Source of the DNA: an uncultured Bryobacteraceae bacterium
Lineage (GTDB): Bacteria; Acidobacteriota; Terriglobia; Bryobacterales; Bryobacteraceae
Length of the DNA stretch: 7,080 bases
Direction of reading: 5' to 3'
Assembly: GCA_937921835.1 (NCBI GenBank)
Contig: CAKZVG010000317.1
Coordinates: 1 to 7,080 of the forward strand
A program made the position numbers and the translations under genes. Below the pieces are notes generated by a model. The model made no database searches. It saw nothing but the letters and a program-made list of their open reading frames with translations, and was not told the origin of the DNA. This document shows positions 1 through 6,915 of this stretch, in pieces (position 1 is the first letter of the stretch; each line of letters opens with the position of its first letter).

Positions 1-57
1 GGCGGCCAGGCAGCCGGCCAGCGCCAAGGAAGCGCACATGCGGAAGCCTCGAAGCAT
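1..57 (-). CDS. N-terminus of a probable lipoprotein (partial, runs off the left edge)
   Basis: Only the first 19 codons are in the window. They read MLRGFRMCASLALAGCLAA: a short basic n-region (two Arg), a small hydrophobic core, and a lipobox-like LAGC ending at Cys16, as expected for a signal-peptidase-II lipoprotein. A stop codon (TGA) lies in frame two codons upstream, so the ATG at 57-55 is the first possible start; an internal ATG at 39-37 is an alternative. The gene follows queA on the same strand with a 22-nt gap, so co-transcription is likely. The Shine-Dalgarno match is poor: GAGG at 74-71 is 13 nt from the ATG. Nothing can be said about the mature protein. With so little sequence the lipobox could be coincidental, hence the moderate confidence. 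Confidence 0.5.
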   Translation of the reverse strand, partial: MLRGFRMCASLALAGCLAA

Positions 58-79
58 GCTTCAGCATACACCTCGCCGC

Positions 80-1147
80 TCACAGAATGAGCATGCAGTC
101 GCCGTAGGAAAAGAAACGGTAGCCGGCCTGGACCGCGTGCCGGTAAGCGGCCAGGGTAAGTTCCCGGCCGGCGAAGGCGCAGACCAGGATGAGCAGGCTC
201 GATTTCGGCAGGTGGAAGTTGGTGAGCATGGCCCCGGTGGCGCGGAACTCGAAGCCGGGGTAGATGAAGAGATCCGTTTCGCCCCGCATGGCGCGGAAGG
301 GCCCCTGGCGCGCCGCACTCTCCAGCGTCCGCACCGTCGTCGTGCCGGTGGCGACGATGCGCGAGGCCGCCTTCAGCGCCGCCGCGGCTTCGGCCGTGAT
401 CTTGAAGCTCTCCGCGTGCATACGGTGGTCCTCGACCAGTTCCGTGTGGATGGGCTGAAACGTCCCCAGCCCCACGTGCAGCGTCACGCGGACCTCCACC
501 GCTCCCGCCGCGCGGCAGCGTTCGAGCATCCCGGCCGTGAAGTGCAGGCCCGCCGTGGGCGCCGCCACCGACCCTGTCTCGCGCGCGTAGACGGTCTGAT
601 AGCGCTCGCGGTCGCCGGGCTCATCGGGCCGCCGGATGTAGGGCGGCAGGGGCACATGGCCGATGCGCTCCAGGTGCTCGAGGATGTCGCCCTCGGCGTG
701 AAAGCGGAGGGTGCGTTGGCCGAATTCCCCGCGCGCCAGAATCTCGGCTTCGATCCCCTCGCCCAGGAACACCCGCTCGCCGGTGCGCAGCTTGCGCCCC
801 GGGCGGACCAGCGCCTCCCACGTCTTGCGGTCGCCGGAAAGCGGGCGGGTGAGGAACAACTCCACTCGCCCGCTGAGGTACTCGCGGCGCTTGGGGTTCT
901 TCTTGCCGATGGGCAGCGAGCGGACTCCGGCGCGGTGCCCGTAGAGACGCGACGGGAAGACCCGCGAATCGTTCAACACCAGGCAGTCGCCGGGGCGCAG
1001 AAAGCCGGGCAGGTCGCCGAACAAGCGGTCCTCCCAGCGGCCGGCGCGGCGGTCGATCACCAGCATGCGCGAGGCGGCGCGGTCCTCCAGGGGCCGCTGC
1101 GCGATCGAGGATGCCGGGAGGTGGTAGTCAAAGTCGGACAACAACAT
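80..1147 (-). CDS. queA: QueA, S-adenosylmethionine:tRNA ribosyltransferase-isomerase
   Basis: QueA transfers and isomerises the ribose of S-adenosylmethionine onto preQ1 at tRNA position 34, making epoxyqueuosine in the cytoplasm. The 355-residue product matches the usual family length of about 350. Family blocks are visible in order: the N-terminal SDFDYHLP with [18 protein letters not shown] (56-68), [11 protein letters not shown] (194-204), [13 protein letters not shown] (221-233), DHRMHAESF (240-248), [10 protein letters not shown] (268-277), [15 protein letters not shown] (308-322), and the C-terminal [10 protein letters not shown]. The start is fixed by the conserved N-terminus; there is no clear Shine-Dalgarno just upstream. 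Residues 71-94 are a basic stretch (GKKNPKRRE) that appears as an insertion relative to the E. coli enzyme recalled from memory. The gene is divergent from tsaD, with a 46-bp spacer, and is followed by a probable lipoprotein gene. No preQ1 riboswitch is visible, and none of the upstream preQ1 genes is in the window. The identification is very secure. Confidence 0.97.
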   Translation of the reverse strand: MLLSDFDYHLPASSIAQRPLEDRAASRMLVIDRRAGRWEDRLFGDLPGFLRPGDCLVLNDSRVFPSRLYGHRAGVRSLPIGKKNPKRREYLSGRVELFLTRPLSGDRKTWEALVRPGRKLRTGERVFLGEGIEAEILARGEFGQRTLRFHAEGDILEHLERIGHVPLPPYIRRPDEPGDRERYQTVYARETGSVAAPTAGLHFTAGMLERCRAAGAVEVRVTLHVGLGTFQPIHTELVEDHRMHAESFKITAEAAAALKAASRIVATGTTTVRTLESAARQGPFRAMRGETDLFIYPGFEFRATGAMLTNFHLPKSSLLILVCAFAGRELTLAAYRHAVQAGYRFFSYGDCMLIL

Positions 1148-1170
1148 TTCGGAGGCGCCGGGCCGTGCGA

Positions 1171-1186
1171 TCCTGGAAATTCAGGA
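1171..1186. repeat. 16-bp near-perfect palindrome in the queA-tsaD divergent spacer
   Basis: The sequence TCCTGGAAATTCAGGA has TCCTG and CAGGA arms that are exact reverse complements, one G-T mismatch (wobble in RNA) and one A-T pair, with an A-A centre. It lies in the 46-bp gap between the divergent queA and tsaD starts, and its right arm contains the AGGA that serves as the tsaD ribosome binding site. It could be an operator for both genes, a small hairpin that covers the tsaD binding site, or chance. The symmetry is seen directly; any role is inferred. Confidence 0.5.
1183..1186 (+). promoter_or_regulatory. Ribosome binding site deciding the TTG start of tsaD
   Basis: AGGA lies 7 nt upstream of the TTG at 1194. 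TTG is followed by the conserved TsaD N-terminus ([12 protein letters not shown]), so this site supports the non-ATG start. No in-frame ATG lies close enough upstream to give a family-like N-terminus. Confidence 0.6.
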
Positions 1187-1193
1187 TACCAAG

Positions 1194-2273
1194 TTGCGGA
1201 TACTGGGCATCGAGAGTTCGTGCGACGAAACCGCCGCGGCGGTGGTCGAAGACGGGCGGCAGGTGGTGTGCTCGGTGGTCGCCTCGCAGTTGGACACGCA
1301 TGGCAAGTATGGCGGCGTGGTTCCCGAACTGGCTTCGCGCGAGCACCTGCGGGCCATCGTGCCGGTGGTGCGCGAGGCGCTCGAACGGGCGGGCGCGGGA
1401 TTCGGCGGCCTCGGGGCCGTCGCCGTCACCGAGGGGCCAGGGCTGGTGGGCTCGCTGCTGGTGGGCATCACCTTCGCCAAGGCGGTGTGCTTTGCGCGCG
1501 GGCTGCCACTCATCGCCGTGAATCATCTGGAAGGGCATATCCACGCCGTCGTCATGGAGGCCGAAGCCCGCGGCGAGCCGGTCGAACTGCCCGCCCTGGC
1601 GCTGGTGGCCAGCGGCGGCCACACACACCTGTTTGAAGTGAGCAGAGGGTGGAACTACCGCCTGCTCGGCCGCACCCGCGACGACGCCGCCGGCGAAGCC
1701 GTCGACAAAGTGGCGAAGCTGCTCGGCTTCGGCTATCCGGGCGGACCGGTGATTGACGCGCTCGCGCCCCACGGCGACCCCCGCGGCGTCCGGTTCACCA
1801 TCGCGCGCATGAAAGGCAATCCCGTCGACTTCAGCTTCAGCGGGCTCAAGACGGCCGTGCTGCGCTGGGTGGAGGCGCGCGGCATGGAAGACGAGATCGC
1901 GCGCCGCCGCGAGCTGCTGCGCGCCAATCCGAAGCCGTCCCTGGAGGAATGGCTGGCGGTGACGCCCCGGGCCACGCTCGATCTGCTGGCTTCCTTTCAG
2001 GCCACGGTCATCGAGGAACTGCTGCGGCGCGCTCAGGCGGCGGCCGAAGAAATCGGCGCCCGGACGCTGATCGTCTCCGGAGGCGTGGCCTGCAACCGCG
2101 GCCTGCGTGAAGCCGCGCGGCGGCGGACGCTGCCCTGTCCGGTGCTGTTTCCCACCCCCGGCCTTTCCACCGACAACGCCGCCATGATCGCCGCGGCCGC
2201 CTTTCCCAAATACGCGCGCGGAGAGTTCGCCGGCCTCGCGCTGCGCGCCCGGGCGAACCTGGCGCTGGCCTAA
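1194..2273 (+). CDS. tsaD: TsaD, tRNA N6-threonylcarbamoyladenosine (t6A37) transferase subunit
   Basis: TsaD (formerly Gcp/YgjD) transfers threonylcarbamoyl from threonylcarbamoyl-AMP to A37 of ANN-decoding tRNAs, working with TsaB and TsaE in the cytoplasm. The 359-residue product spans the full ASKHA-fold family length. Visible motifs are the N-terminal [29 protein letters not shown] (38-51), the metal-ligand pair H111 and H115 in [17 protein letters not shown] (139-146), FSFSGLKT (213-220), [11 protein letters not shown] (295-305) and STDNAAMIA (325-333) with metal ligand D327. All expected catalytic residues are present. The start codon is TTG, chosen because it gives the exact family N-terminus and has AGGA 7 nt upstream. 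The gene is divergent from queA, and the partner genes tsaB, tsaE and tsaC are not in the window. A 42-nt gap separates it from the next gene. It is probably essential or nearly so, as in most bacteria. Confidence 0.97.
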   Translation: MRILGIESSCDETAAAVVEDGRQVVCSVVASQLDTHGKYGGVVPELASREHLRAIVPVVREALERAGAGFGGLGAVAVTEGPGLVGSLLVGITFAKAVCFARGLPLIAVNHLEGHIHAVVMEAEARGEPVELPALALVASGGHTHLFEVSRGWNYRLLGRTRDDAAGEAVDKVAKLLGFGYPGGPVIDALAPHGDPRGVRFTIARMKGNPVDFSFSGLKTAVLRWVEARGMEDEIARRRELLRANPKPSLEEWLAVTPRATLDLLASFQATVIEELLRRAQAAAEEIGARTLIVSGGVACNRGLREAARRRTLPCPVLFPTPGLSTDNAAMIAAAAFPKYARGEFAGLALRARANLALA

Positions 2274-2315
2274 GAGTTTTCCAGTATGCTTGGGTAGGAA
2301 CCGGGAACCTCCATC

Positions 2316-3119
2316 ATGAATGGATTGATCGACCTGCACGCCCACTGCTCTCCCGACACGCGGCCGCGAAAAATGACCGCCTTTGAACTGGCCCGCGCCG
2401 CAGCGCGCGCCGGCATGCGCGCGCTGCTGCTCAAAAACCACGACACGCCCACGGCGGCTCTGGCGGCGGCGGTACGCGAAACCGCGCCGGGAGTCGAAGT
2501 CTTTGGCGGGATCGCGCTCAACGACGCGGTGGGCGGATTCAATCCGGCGGCGGTCGAAACGGCGCTGAAGCTCGGCGCGCGGCAGGTCTGGATGCCTACC
2601 CACTGCGCGGCCAACGAACGCCGCTACCGCAGGCGGCCCGGCGGCCTGACGATCGTGGGAGAAGCCGGCCGCTTACGGCCCGAAATCGAGGAGATCCTGC
2701 GCCTGGCGGCCGAAGCGGATGTCATGCTCGGCACGGCGCACCTGTCTCCCGGCGAGAGCAGACTGCTGGTCAAGGCGGCGCGCGAGGCCGGGGTGCGCAA
2801 GATCATAATCACGCATCCGGAGATCGTTTTCGTCGATATGTCCATCGAGGCGCAACGCGAACTCGCGGGCCCGGGAGTCTACTTCGAGCGTTGTTACGTC
2901 AGGAGCCTGTTTACGGTGGACTGGGACGGGCTGGCGCGGAACATCCGCGCGCTGGGAGTGGAATCGACCGTGCTCGCCACCGACCTCGGCCAGCCGGACA
3001 ACGCGGACCCGGTAAGCGGCCTCAGTGAGATGTGCGAGCGCATGCTGGAGCGCGGATTCAGCGAGCCGGAGGTGGAGCGGATGGCAAGCCGCACCCCGGC
3101 CTGGCTGCTGGGATTGTGA
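2316..3119 (+). CDS. DUF6282-like metal-dependent hydrolase (amidohydrolase-type), substrate unknown
   Basis: The 267-residue protein opens with [11 protein letters not shown], the beta-1 HxH metal motif (H8, H10) of amidohydrolase or PHP-like TIM barrels. Further candidate metal or active-site residues sit where barrel strands would end: LLLKNHDTP (K40, H42), VWMPTHC (H96), GTAHLSPGE (H142), IITHPE (H167) and LATDLGQ (D223). This pattern matches, from memory, the uncharacterised family called DUF6282. There is no signal peptide or membrane segment, so it is probably cytoplasmic. The ATG at 2316 places the metal motif at the very N-terminus, as usual for such barrels; the ribosome binding site is weak (GGGAA at 2303-2307). 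It follows tsaD by 42 nt and precedes the kinase gene by 10 nt. Neither neighbour suggests a substrate. The fold class is fairly secure; the reaction is unknown. Confidence 0.8.
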   Translation: MNGLIDLHAHCSPDTRPRKMTAFELARAAARAGMRALLLKNHDTPTAALAAAVRETAPGVEVFGGIALNDAVGGFNPAAVETALKLGARQVWMPTHCAANERRYRRRPGGLTIVGEAGRLRPEIEEILRLAAEADVMLGTAHLSPGESRLLVKAAREAGVRKIIITHPEIVFVDMSIEAQRELAGPGVYFERCYVRSLFTVDWDGLARNIRALGVESTVLATDLGQPDNADPVSGLSEMCERMLERGFSEPEVERMASRTPAWLLGL

Positions 3120-3129
3120 CGCGAAGGGA

Positions 3130-5286
3130 ATGCGGACAGGAGAGGGTTGCCTCCGACTGGCGGCCGGCGCCGCCCGGCTCGCGGGCGGCCTGCTGGTAGT
3201 GGTTTCGCTGGGCCTCTGGCAGGGGCATCCGGGCGAACCCGAGCTGCGGCGGAGGGTGTTCCGCGCCGGCTGCGAACACTCGCCGCCCTGGCAGCAAAGA
3301 CAGCCCGATGGGACGGTCTCCGGGCCGGCCATCGAGATCATCGCCGAGGCCGCGCGCCGCCGCGGCATCACGCTGGAGTGGCTCCCGGTCGAAGGCGGCC
3401 CGATCGCCAACCTCACTCGCGGACAGGTGGATCTGTGGCCCCTGATAGCGCGCTTTCCGGACCGGTTGCAGCGGGTCTTCATTACCGAACCGTGGCTGAC
3501 AACCGGCTATTGGCTGGTGACGCGGGAATCGTCGGGCTTCGCCGGCATCCAGGATCTCGCCAGCCGTCCGGTGGCGCACTCGGCGGCGACCGCCTCGTCG
3601 CGGATCGCGCGGGCGTCTCTGAGCCATACGCATCTGATTAAGGTGCCTCGCGCCCGGCACGGGTTGGAGGCGCTCTGCGCTGGCCAGGTGGAGGGTGTAC
3701 TGGTCGGCGACAGCCTGGGCGATACGGCGCTGGCCAGGCGGCCTCCCTCCTGCGCTGGAGTGCGGCTGCGCGTCTTTTCCGTGCCCGGGGGGACGGTGGA
3801 ACTGGGCGTCGGCGCCCGCGACGACCTGGCCTGCCGCCGTGCGGCGCGCGCCATCCGGGAAGAGATCGGTCGCATGGCCCTGGACGGCGCCTTTACCTCG
3901 ACGGCGGTGAACTGGTCGCTTCAGGTGGGCACCGAAACGGTGACTCTGTACAGTTTCACCCGCGCGCGGCAGCGCTTGGCGCTGATCGCCGCGGGCGCCT
4001 GTATTCTTATCCTGCTCATGCTGGTCCTGGTCTGGCAGCGGCGGCGCCTGCAAGCCGCCCGCGCGGCGGCGGACGCGGCCAGCCGGGCCAAGAGCGAATT
4101 CCTGGCCAACATGAGCCACGAGATCCGGACTCCCATGAACGCCGTCATCGGGATGGCCGAACTGTTGCGGCGCACCTCGCTTGATGCCGCGCAGCGCGAG
4201 CAGGTCGAGACCATCGGCGGCGCCGCCAACGCCCTGCTGTCGCTGCTCGATGACATCCTCGACTTGGCCAAGATCGAGTCCGGCAAGATGAGCCTGAGCG
4301 AGAGCGCCTGCGACTTGCGCGCGCTCCTCAACGAGATTGCCCGCCTGTTTGGACCGGCCGCGTCCGCCAAGGGACTCCGCTTCAGCCTTACGCTCGCGGA
4401 TGGGTTTCCGCAATGGGTGACGGCCGACGGCGCACGCCTGCGGCAGATTCTGGTGAACCTGGCCGGCAACGCGGTGAAGTTCACCGAACAGGGCGAGGTT
4501 ACGGTGGAGGGAAGCGCCGTTTTCGACCAACGGCGGCAATGCTACCAGGCGAGGGTCACGGTCCGCGACACCGGTATCGGCATCCGTGCCGGCGACCTGC
4601 CGCTGCTCTTCCGGAAATTCACCCAGGTGGAGACCTCCGCCGCTCGGCGCTTCGGCGGAACGGGTCTGGGGCTGGCCATCTCCCGCCAGCTCGCCGAACT
4701 GATGGGGGGATCGGTGACGGCCGAGTCGGAATTCGGCCGCGGATCCCGCTTCGTGCTCGAACTCCCGTTGCGGCCCGCCGCCGCTCCGCTCGATCCGCGG
4801 GGCGAGGAGCCTCCGGCGGTTTCCCGCCTGGCGGGCGCCCGGGTGCTGGTGGTGGAGGACAACGCGGTGAACCAGCGCGTCGCCGTGCGCATGTTGGAAC
4901 ACCTCGGCTGCCGGCCGGAGGTGGCGGCCGACGGGCGCGCGGCCATCCGGATGGTGGAGCAGGGCGGCCGCTACGACCTGATTCTGATGGATTGCCAGAT
5001 GCCCGTGCTGGATGGATTCGAGGCCACTCGCGAACTGCGCCGCCGGGAAAGCCGAGGCGGCAGAATCCCCATCATCGCCATGACCGCCTCGGCGCTCGAG
5101 GGAGATCGCCAGCGCTGCCTCGCCGCCGGCATGGACGCCTACCTCTCGAAGCCGGTCACGCTCTCCGGCCTGGAGGCCATGCTGAATGCCTGGCTCGCAC
5201 CCCGCGCTGCGGGCGCATCCCAAACGCACTGCTACAATGAGGGTACCGAGGGGGATGCGAGTGCCGTTGGAAAGCCTTCCGTTTGA
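3130..5286 (+). CDS. Membrane hybrid histidine kinase with a periplasmic solute-binding-like sensor domain and a receiver domain
   Basis: A sensor kinase of 718 residues. Domains in order: a hydrophobic N-terminal segment (about 17-30, signal anchor or signal peptide); a periplasmic region (about 40-275) resembling extracellular solute-binding protein family 3 (PPW near the start, [28 protein letters not shown]); a transmembrane helix (283-303); HisKA with phospho-acceptor H330 in [12 protein letters not shown]; HATPase_c with N-box [10 protein letters not shown] (442-451), G1 DTGIGI (480-485), F-box FRKFTQ (494-499) and G2 [10 protein letters not shown] (509-518); and a receiver domain (about 570-690) with E576/D577, phospho-acceptor D621 in MDCQMP, T652 and K674. 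No HPt or output domain follows, so phosphate must pass to a separate protein not in the window. The ATG at 3130 lies 10 nt after the previous stop with GAAGGG just before it (tight spacing); an in-frame ATG at 3025 would overlap the upstream gene. The last 25 or so residues are low in family character and overlap the rhodanese gene. The ligand is unknown. Confidence 0.93.
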   Translation: MRTGEGCLRLAAGAARLAGGLLVVVSLGLWQGHPGEPELRRRVFRAGCEHSPPWQQRQPDGTVSGPAIEIIAEAARRRGITLEWLPVEGGPIANLTRGQVDLWPLIARFPDRLQRVFITEPWLTTGYWLVTRESSGFAGIQDLASRPVAHSAATASSRIARASLSHTHLIKVPRARHGLEALCAGQVEGVLVGDSLGDTALARRPPSCAGVRLRVFSVPGGTVELGVGARDDLACRRAARAIREEIGRMALDGAFTSTAVNWSLQVGTETVTLYSFTRARQRLALIAAGACILILLMLVLVWQRRRLQAARAAADAASRAKSEFLANMSHEIRTPMNAVIGMAELLRRTSLDAAQREQVETIGGAANALLSLLDDILDLAKIESGKMSLSESACDLRALLNEIARLFGPAASAKGLRFSLTLADGFPQWVTADGARLRQILVNLAGNAVKFTEQGEVTVEGSAVFDQRRQCYQARVTVRDTGIGIRAGDLPLLFRKFTQVETSAARRFGGTGLGLAISRQLAELMGGSVTAESEFGRGSRFVLELPLRPAAAPLDPRGEEPPAVSRLAGARVLVVEDNAVNQRVAVRMLEHLGCRPEVAADGRAAIRMVEQGGRYDLILMDCQMPVLDGFEATRELRRRESRGGRIPIIAMTASALEGDRQRCLAAGMDAYLSKPVTLSGLEAMLNAWLAPRAAGASQTHCYNEGTEGDASAVGKPSV
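5230..5238 (+). promoter_or_regulatory. Extended -10 promoter element for the rhodanese gene
   Basis: TGCTACAAT matches the extended -10 form (TG, one base, then TACAAT with five of six consensus bases). It lies inside the 3' end of the kinase gene. No -35 match is seen 16-18 bp upstream, which extended -10 promoters can do without. Transcription would start near 5245, just before the GAGGGGG at 5248-5254, giving a very short leader. This would also exclude rhodanese starts at 5186 or 5237. Confidence 0.45.
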
Positions 5287-5605
5287 GATTCACCCGCGCG
5301 AGGTCAAAGCCCGTCTGGACTCCGGCGAGCCGCTGCGGCTGATCGATGTGCGCGAACCCGAGGAATTCGTGCGCGCGCGCATCGCCGGATCACAACTGAT
5401 TCCCATGCGAACGGTGCCCGCGCGGCTGCCGGAGATCGAGGACCTCGCCCGCGGCGCGACTCTGGTGGTGCTCTGTCATCACGGAGTCCGCAGCGCGCAG
5501 GTCGCCGGCTGGCTGCGGGGCCAGGGCATCGAAGCCGCGCAGTCGCTCCAAGGGGGCATCGAACGCTGGAGCCTAGAAGTGGATCCCGCCGTTCCGCGTT
5601 ACTGA
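5255..5605 (+). CDS. Single-domain rhodanese-like sulfurtransferase
   Basis: Rhodaneses carry sulfane sulfur as a persulfide on a catalytic Cys. The 116-residue product is one rhodanese domain: [11 protein letters not shown] (28-38), an AGSQLIPM block (44-51), the active-site loop CHHGVRS with catalytic Cys74 (74-80), and the C-terminal [17 protein letters not shown]. The loop length (Cys plus five residues) suits small sulfur donors rather than phosphate. There is no signal peptide, so it is cytoplasmic. The start is uncertain. ATG at 5255 is listed, but GAGGGGG at 5248-5254 abuts it; GTG at 5261, 6 nt from that site, is better spaced. ATGs at 5237 and 5186 are less likely because they lie within or before the probable promoter. 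The gene overlaps the kinase 3' end by 32 nt in another frame and lies 55 nt before the dehydratase start. The physiological sulfur acceptor is unknown. Confidence 0.93.
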   Translation: MRVPLESLPFEIHPREVKARLDSGEPLRLIDVREPEEFVRARIAGSQLIPMRTVPARLPEIEDLARGATLVVLCHHGVRSAQVAGWLRGQGIEAAQSLQGGIERWSLEVDPAVPRY

Positions 5606-5660
5606 AGCCGGCCGGAGTGAAGCAATACCCGGCGCCGCCCGATCGCGTATCATGAGGGGC

Positions 5661-6893
5661 ATGAAGCGACGGGAATTCTTCTCCCGGGCCGGCGCCGCCT
5701 CCGGCGTGCCCCTGCTCTCGATGGCGCAGCCTGTGGGCGCCCGCCCCGCCATGAAGATCACCGGTATCAAGACCTTTTTGGTGGGCGCCACCAACCGCAA
5801 CTACGTCTTCGTGAAAGTCGAGACCGACCAGGGCATCCACGGCATCGGCGAAGCCTACTCCTGCGGTCCGGACGAAGCCACCGCCGCCACCATCGCCGAT
5901 TTCGAGACCTGGCTGGTGGGCCAGGATCCGCGCAACATCCAGCATCTCTGGGACACGATGTACAACTTCACCCGCTTCCCCGGCGGGTTGGTGGTGAACG
6001 CCGCCATCAGCGGCATCGAGCACGCCCTGTGGGACATCGCCGGCAAAGCCGCCGGACTGCCGGTCTACATGCTGCTCGGGGGGAAGGTTCGCGAAAAGGT
6101 CCGGGTCTATCAAAGCGCGGGCGGGAGCGAGCCGCAGCAGGTGGCGGACACGGCGCGGAAGCTGGTGGACAAGTACGGCTACACCGCGATCAAGATGCAG
6201 CCGCATCCGCCGCGCGGCAACGCGCTCCCCTACAACACGGTGACGCGCGCGGCCGGACAGCGCGTGGGCGCGGTTCGCAAGGCGCTCGGTCCGGACGTGG
6301 ATATCGCCGTCGACATCCACGCCAAGTTTTTCGAGGTTTCGCGCGCGGCGCGGCTGGCGCGCGAAATCGAGCCGTATAATCCTCTCTGGCTCGAAGAACC
6401 CATCCGCCCGGAGAACCCCGACGCGATGAAGAAGCTCTCCGACCGGGTCAACATCCCGCTCGCCAGCGGGGAGTGCAACTACACCAAGTACGAGTTCCGC
6501 GACTTGCTCGCGCTCCAGGCGCTGGACATCATCCAGCCCGACATCTGCGTCACCGGCGGGCTGATGGAGATGAAGAAGATCGCGGCCATGGCCGAGGCCT
6601 GCTACGTGATGGTGGCGCCGCACAATCCCATGGGACCGGTGGCGACCGCCGTCAACGTGCACTTCGCCGCCTCCACGCCCAACTTCCTGATCCTCGAGTA
6701 CCACCCCGACGACGCCAGCCCGCGCAAGGACCTGCTAAAGGAGCCGTTGATGGTCAAGGACGGCTACATCCCCCTGCCCACCAAGCCCGGGCTGGGCGTC
6801 GAACTGAACGAAGAGGCGTTCAAGCACTACCCCTTCAAGCGCTGGCGCCGCGGCTTCGACTACCGCGCCGACGGCTCGGTAGCTTTCATCTGA
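5661..6893 (+). CDS. Tat-exported galactonate-dehydratase-like enzyme (mandelate racemase/muconate lactonizing enzyme family)
   Basis: An enolase-superfamily dehydratase of 410 residues. The N-terminus MKRREFFSRAG is a twin-arginine signal (RRxFF), with a weak hydrophobic core and a possible SMA cleavage site at 20-22; the remaining 380 or so residues equal the length of E. coli DgoD. Candidate catalytic residues are D218 and H220 (VDIHAK), E245 (WLEEP), E271 (ASGE), D294 (QPD), H321 (APHNPMGP) and E346 (LEYHP). The spacings E245-E271-H321-E346 (26, 50, 25) equal those of DgoD recalled from memory (E209, E235, H285, E310), which supports an acid-sugar dehydration (aldonate to 2-keto-3-deoxy-aldonate) using Mg2+. 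The exact sugar acid cannot be read from sequence. ATG 5661 is chosen because it starts the Tat motif directly after GAGGGG; ATG 5652 would add only MRG. The neighbours supply no pathway partners, and no 2-keto-3-deoxy-sugar kinase or aldolase is in the window. Confidence 0.9.
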   Translation: MKRREFFSRAGAASGVPLLSMAQPVGARPAMKITGIKTFLVGATNRNYVFVKVETDQGIHGIGEAYSCGPDEATAATIADFETWLVGQDPRNIQHLWDTMYNFTRFPGGLVVNAAISGIEHALWDIAGKAAGLPVYMLLGGKVREKVRVYQSAGGSEPQQVADTARKLVDKYGYTAIKMQPHPPRGNALPYNTVTRAAGQRVGAVRKALGPDVDIAVDIHAKFFEVSRAARLAREIEPYNPLWLEEPIRPENPDAMKKLSDRVNIPLASGECNYTKYEFRDLLALQALDIIQPDICVTGGLMEMKKIAAMAEACYVMVAPHNPMGPVATAVNVHFAASTPNFLILEYHPDDASPRKDLLKEPLMVKDGYIPLPTKPGLGVELNEEAFKHYPFKRWRRGFDYRADGSVAFI

Positions 6894-6915
6894 GACCGCC
6901 CTCCCGGGTCCCCGC

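Noticed and set aside
38..1636. Long plus-strand open frame of 532 codons antisense to queA and running into tsaD
   Set aside because: It is rich in Arg, Gly and Ala with no recognisable domain, and overlaps two certain genes. Long antisense frames of this kind are common by-products of high-GC codon use.
1128..2603. Minus-strand open frame of 491 codons antisense to tsaD and the DUF6282-like gene
   Set aside because: It covers the antisense of two well-supported genes and the spacer, and contains no family motif.
2651..2673. A TatD-like GE motif (VGEAG, residues 114-118) in the DUF6282-like protein, suggesting a TatD nuclease
   Set aside because: The surrounding residues do not continue as the TatD GLD motif, and the N-terminal motif is HAH with a different follow-up. 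The stretch looks like a loop before a helix.
3025..3129. Upstream ATG at 3025 for the kinase gene
   Set aside because: It would overlap the DUF6282-like gene by 95 nt and put a Trp/Arg-rich stretch before the signal anchor. The ATG at 3130 gives a normal membrane-targeting N-terminus.
3058..5229. Minus-strand open frame of 723 codons antisense to the hybrid kinase
   Set aside because: Its His-, Arg- and Gly-rich composition has no domain, and the opposite strand encodes a complete kinase with every motif. It is a GC-driven shadow.
5186..5254. Upstream ATG starts (5186, 5237) for the rhodanese
   Set aside because: They add residues without family character and lie before or inside the probable extended -10 box; neither has a ribosome binding site.
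5606..5640. Possible terminator stem (GCCGG at 5607-5611 with CCGGC at 5629-5633) after the rhodanese gene
   Set aside because: The 5-bp stem has a 17-nt loop and no T-run, and such matches are expected by chance in GC-rich DNA.
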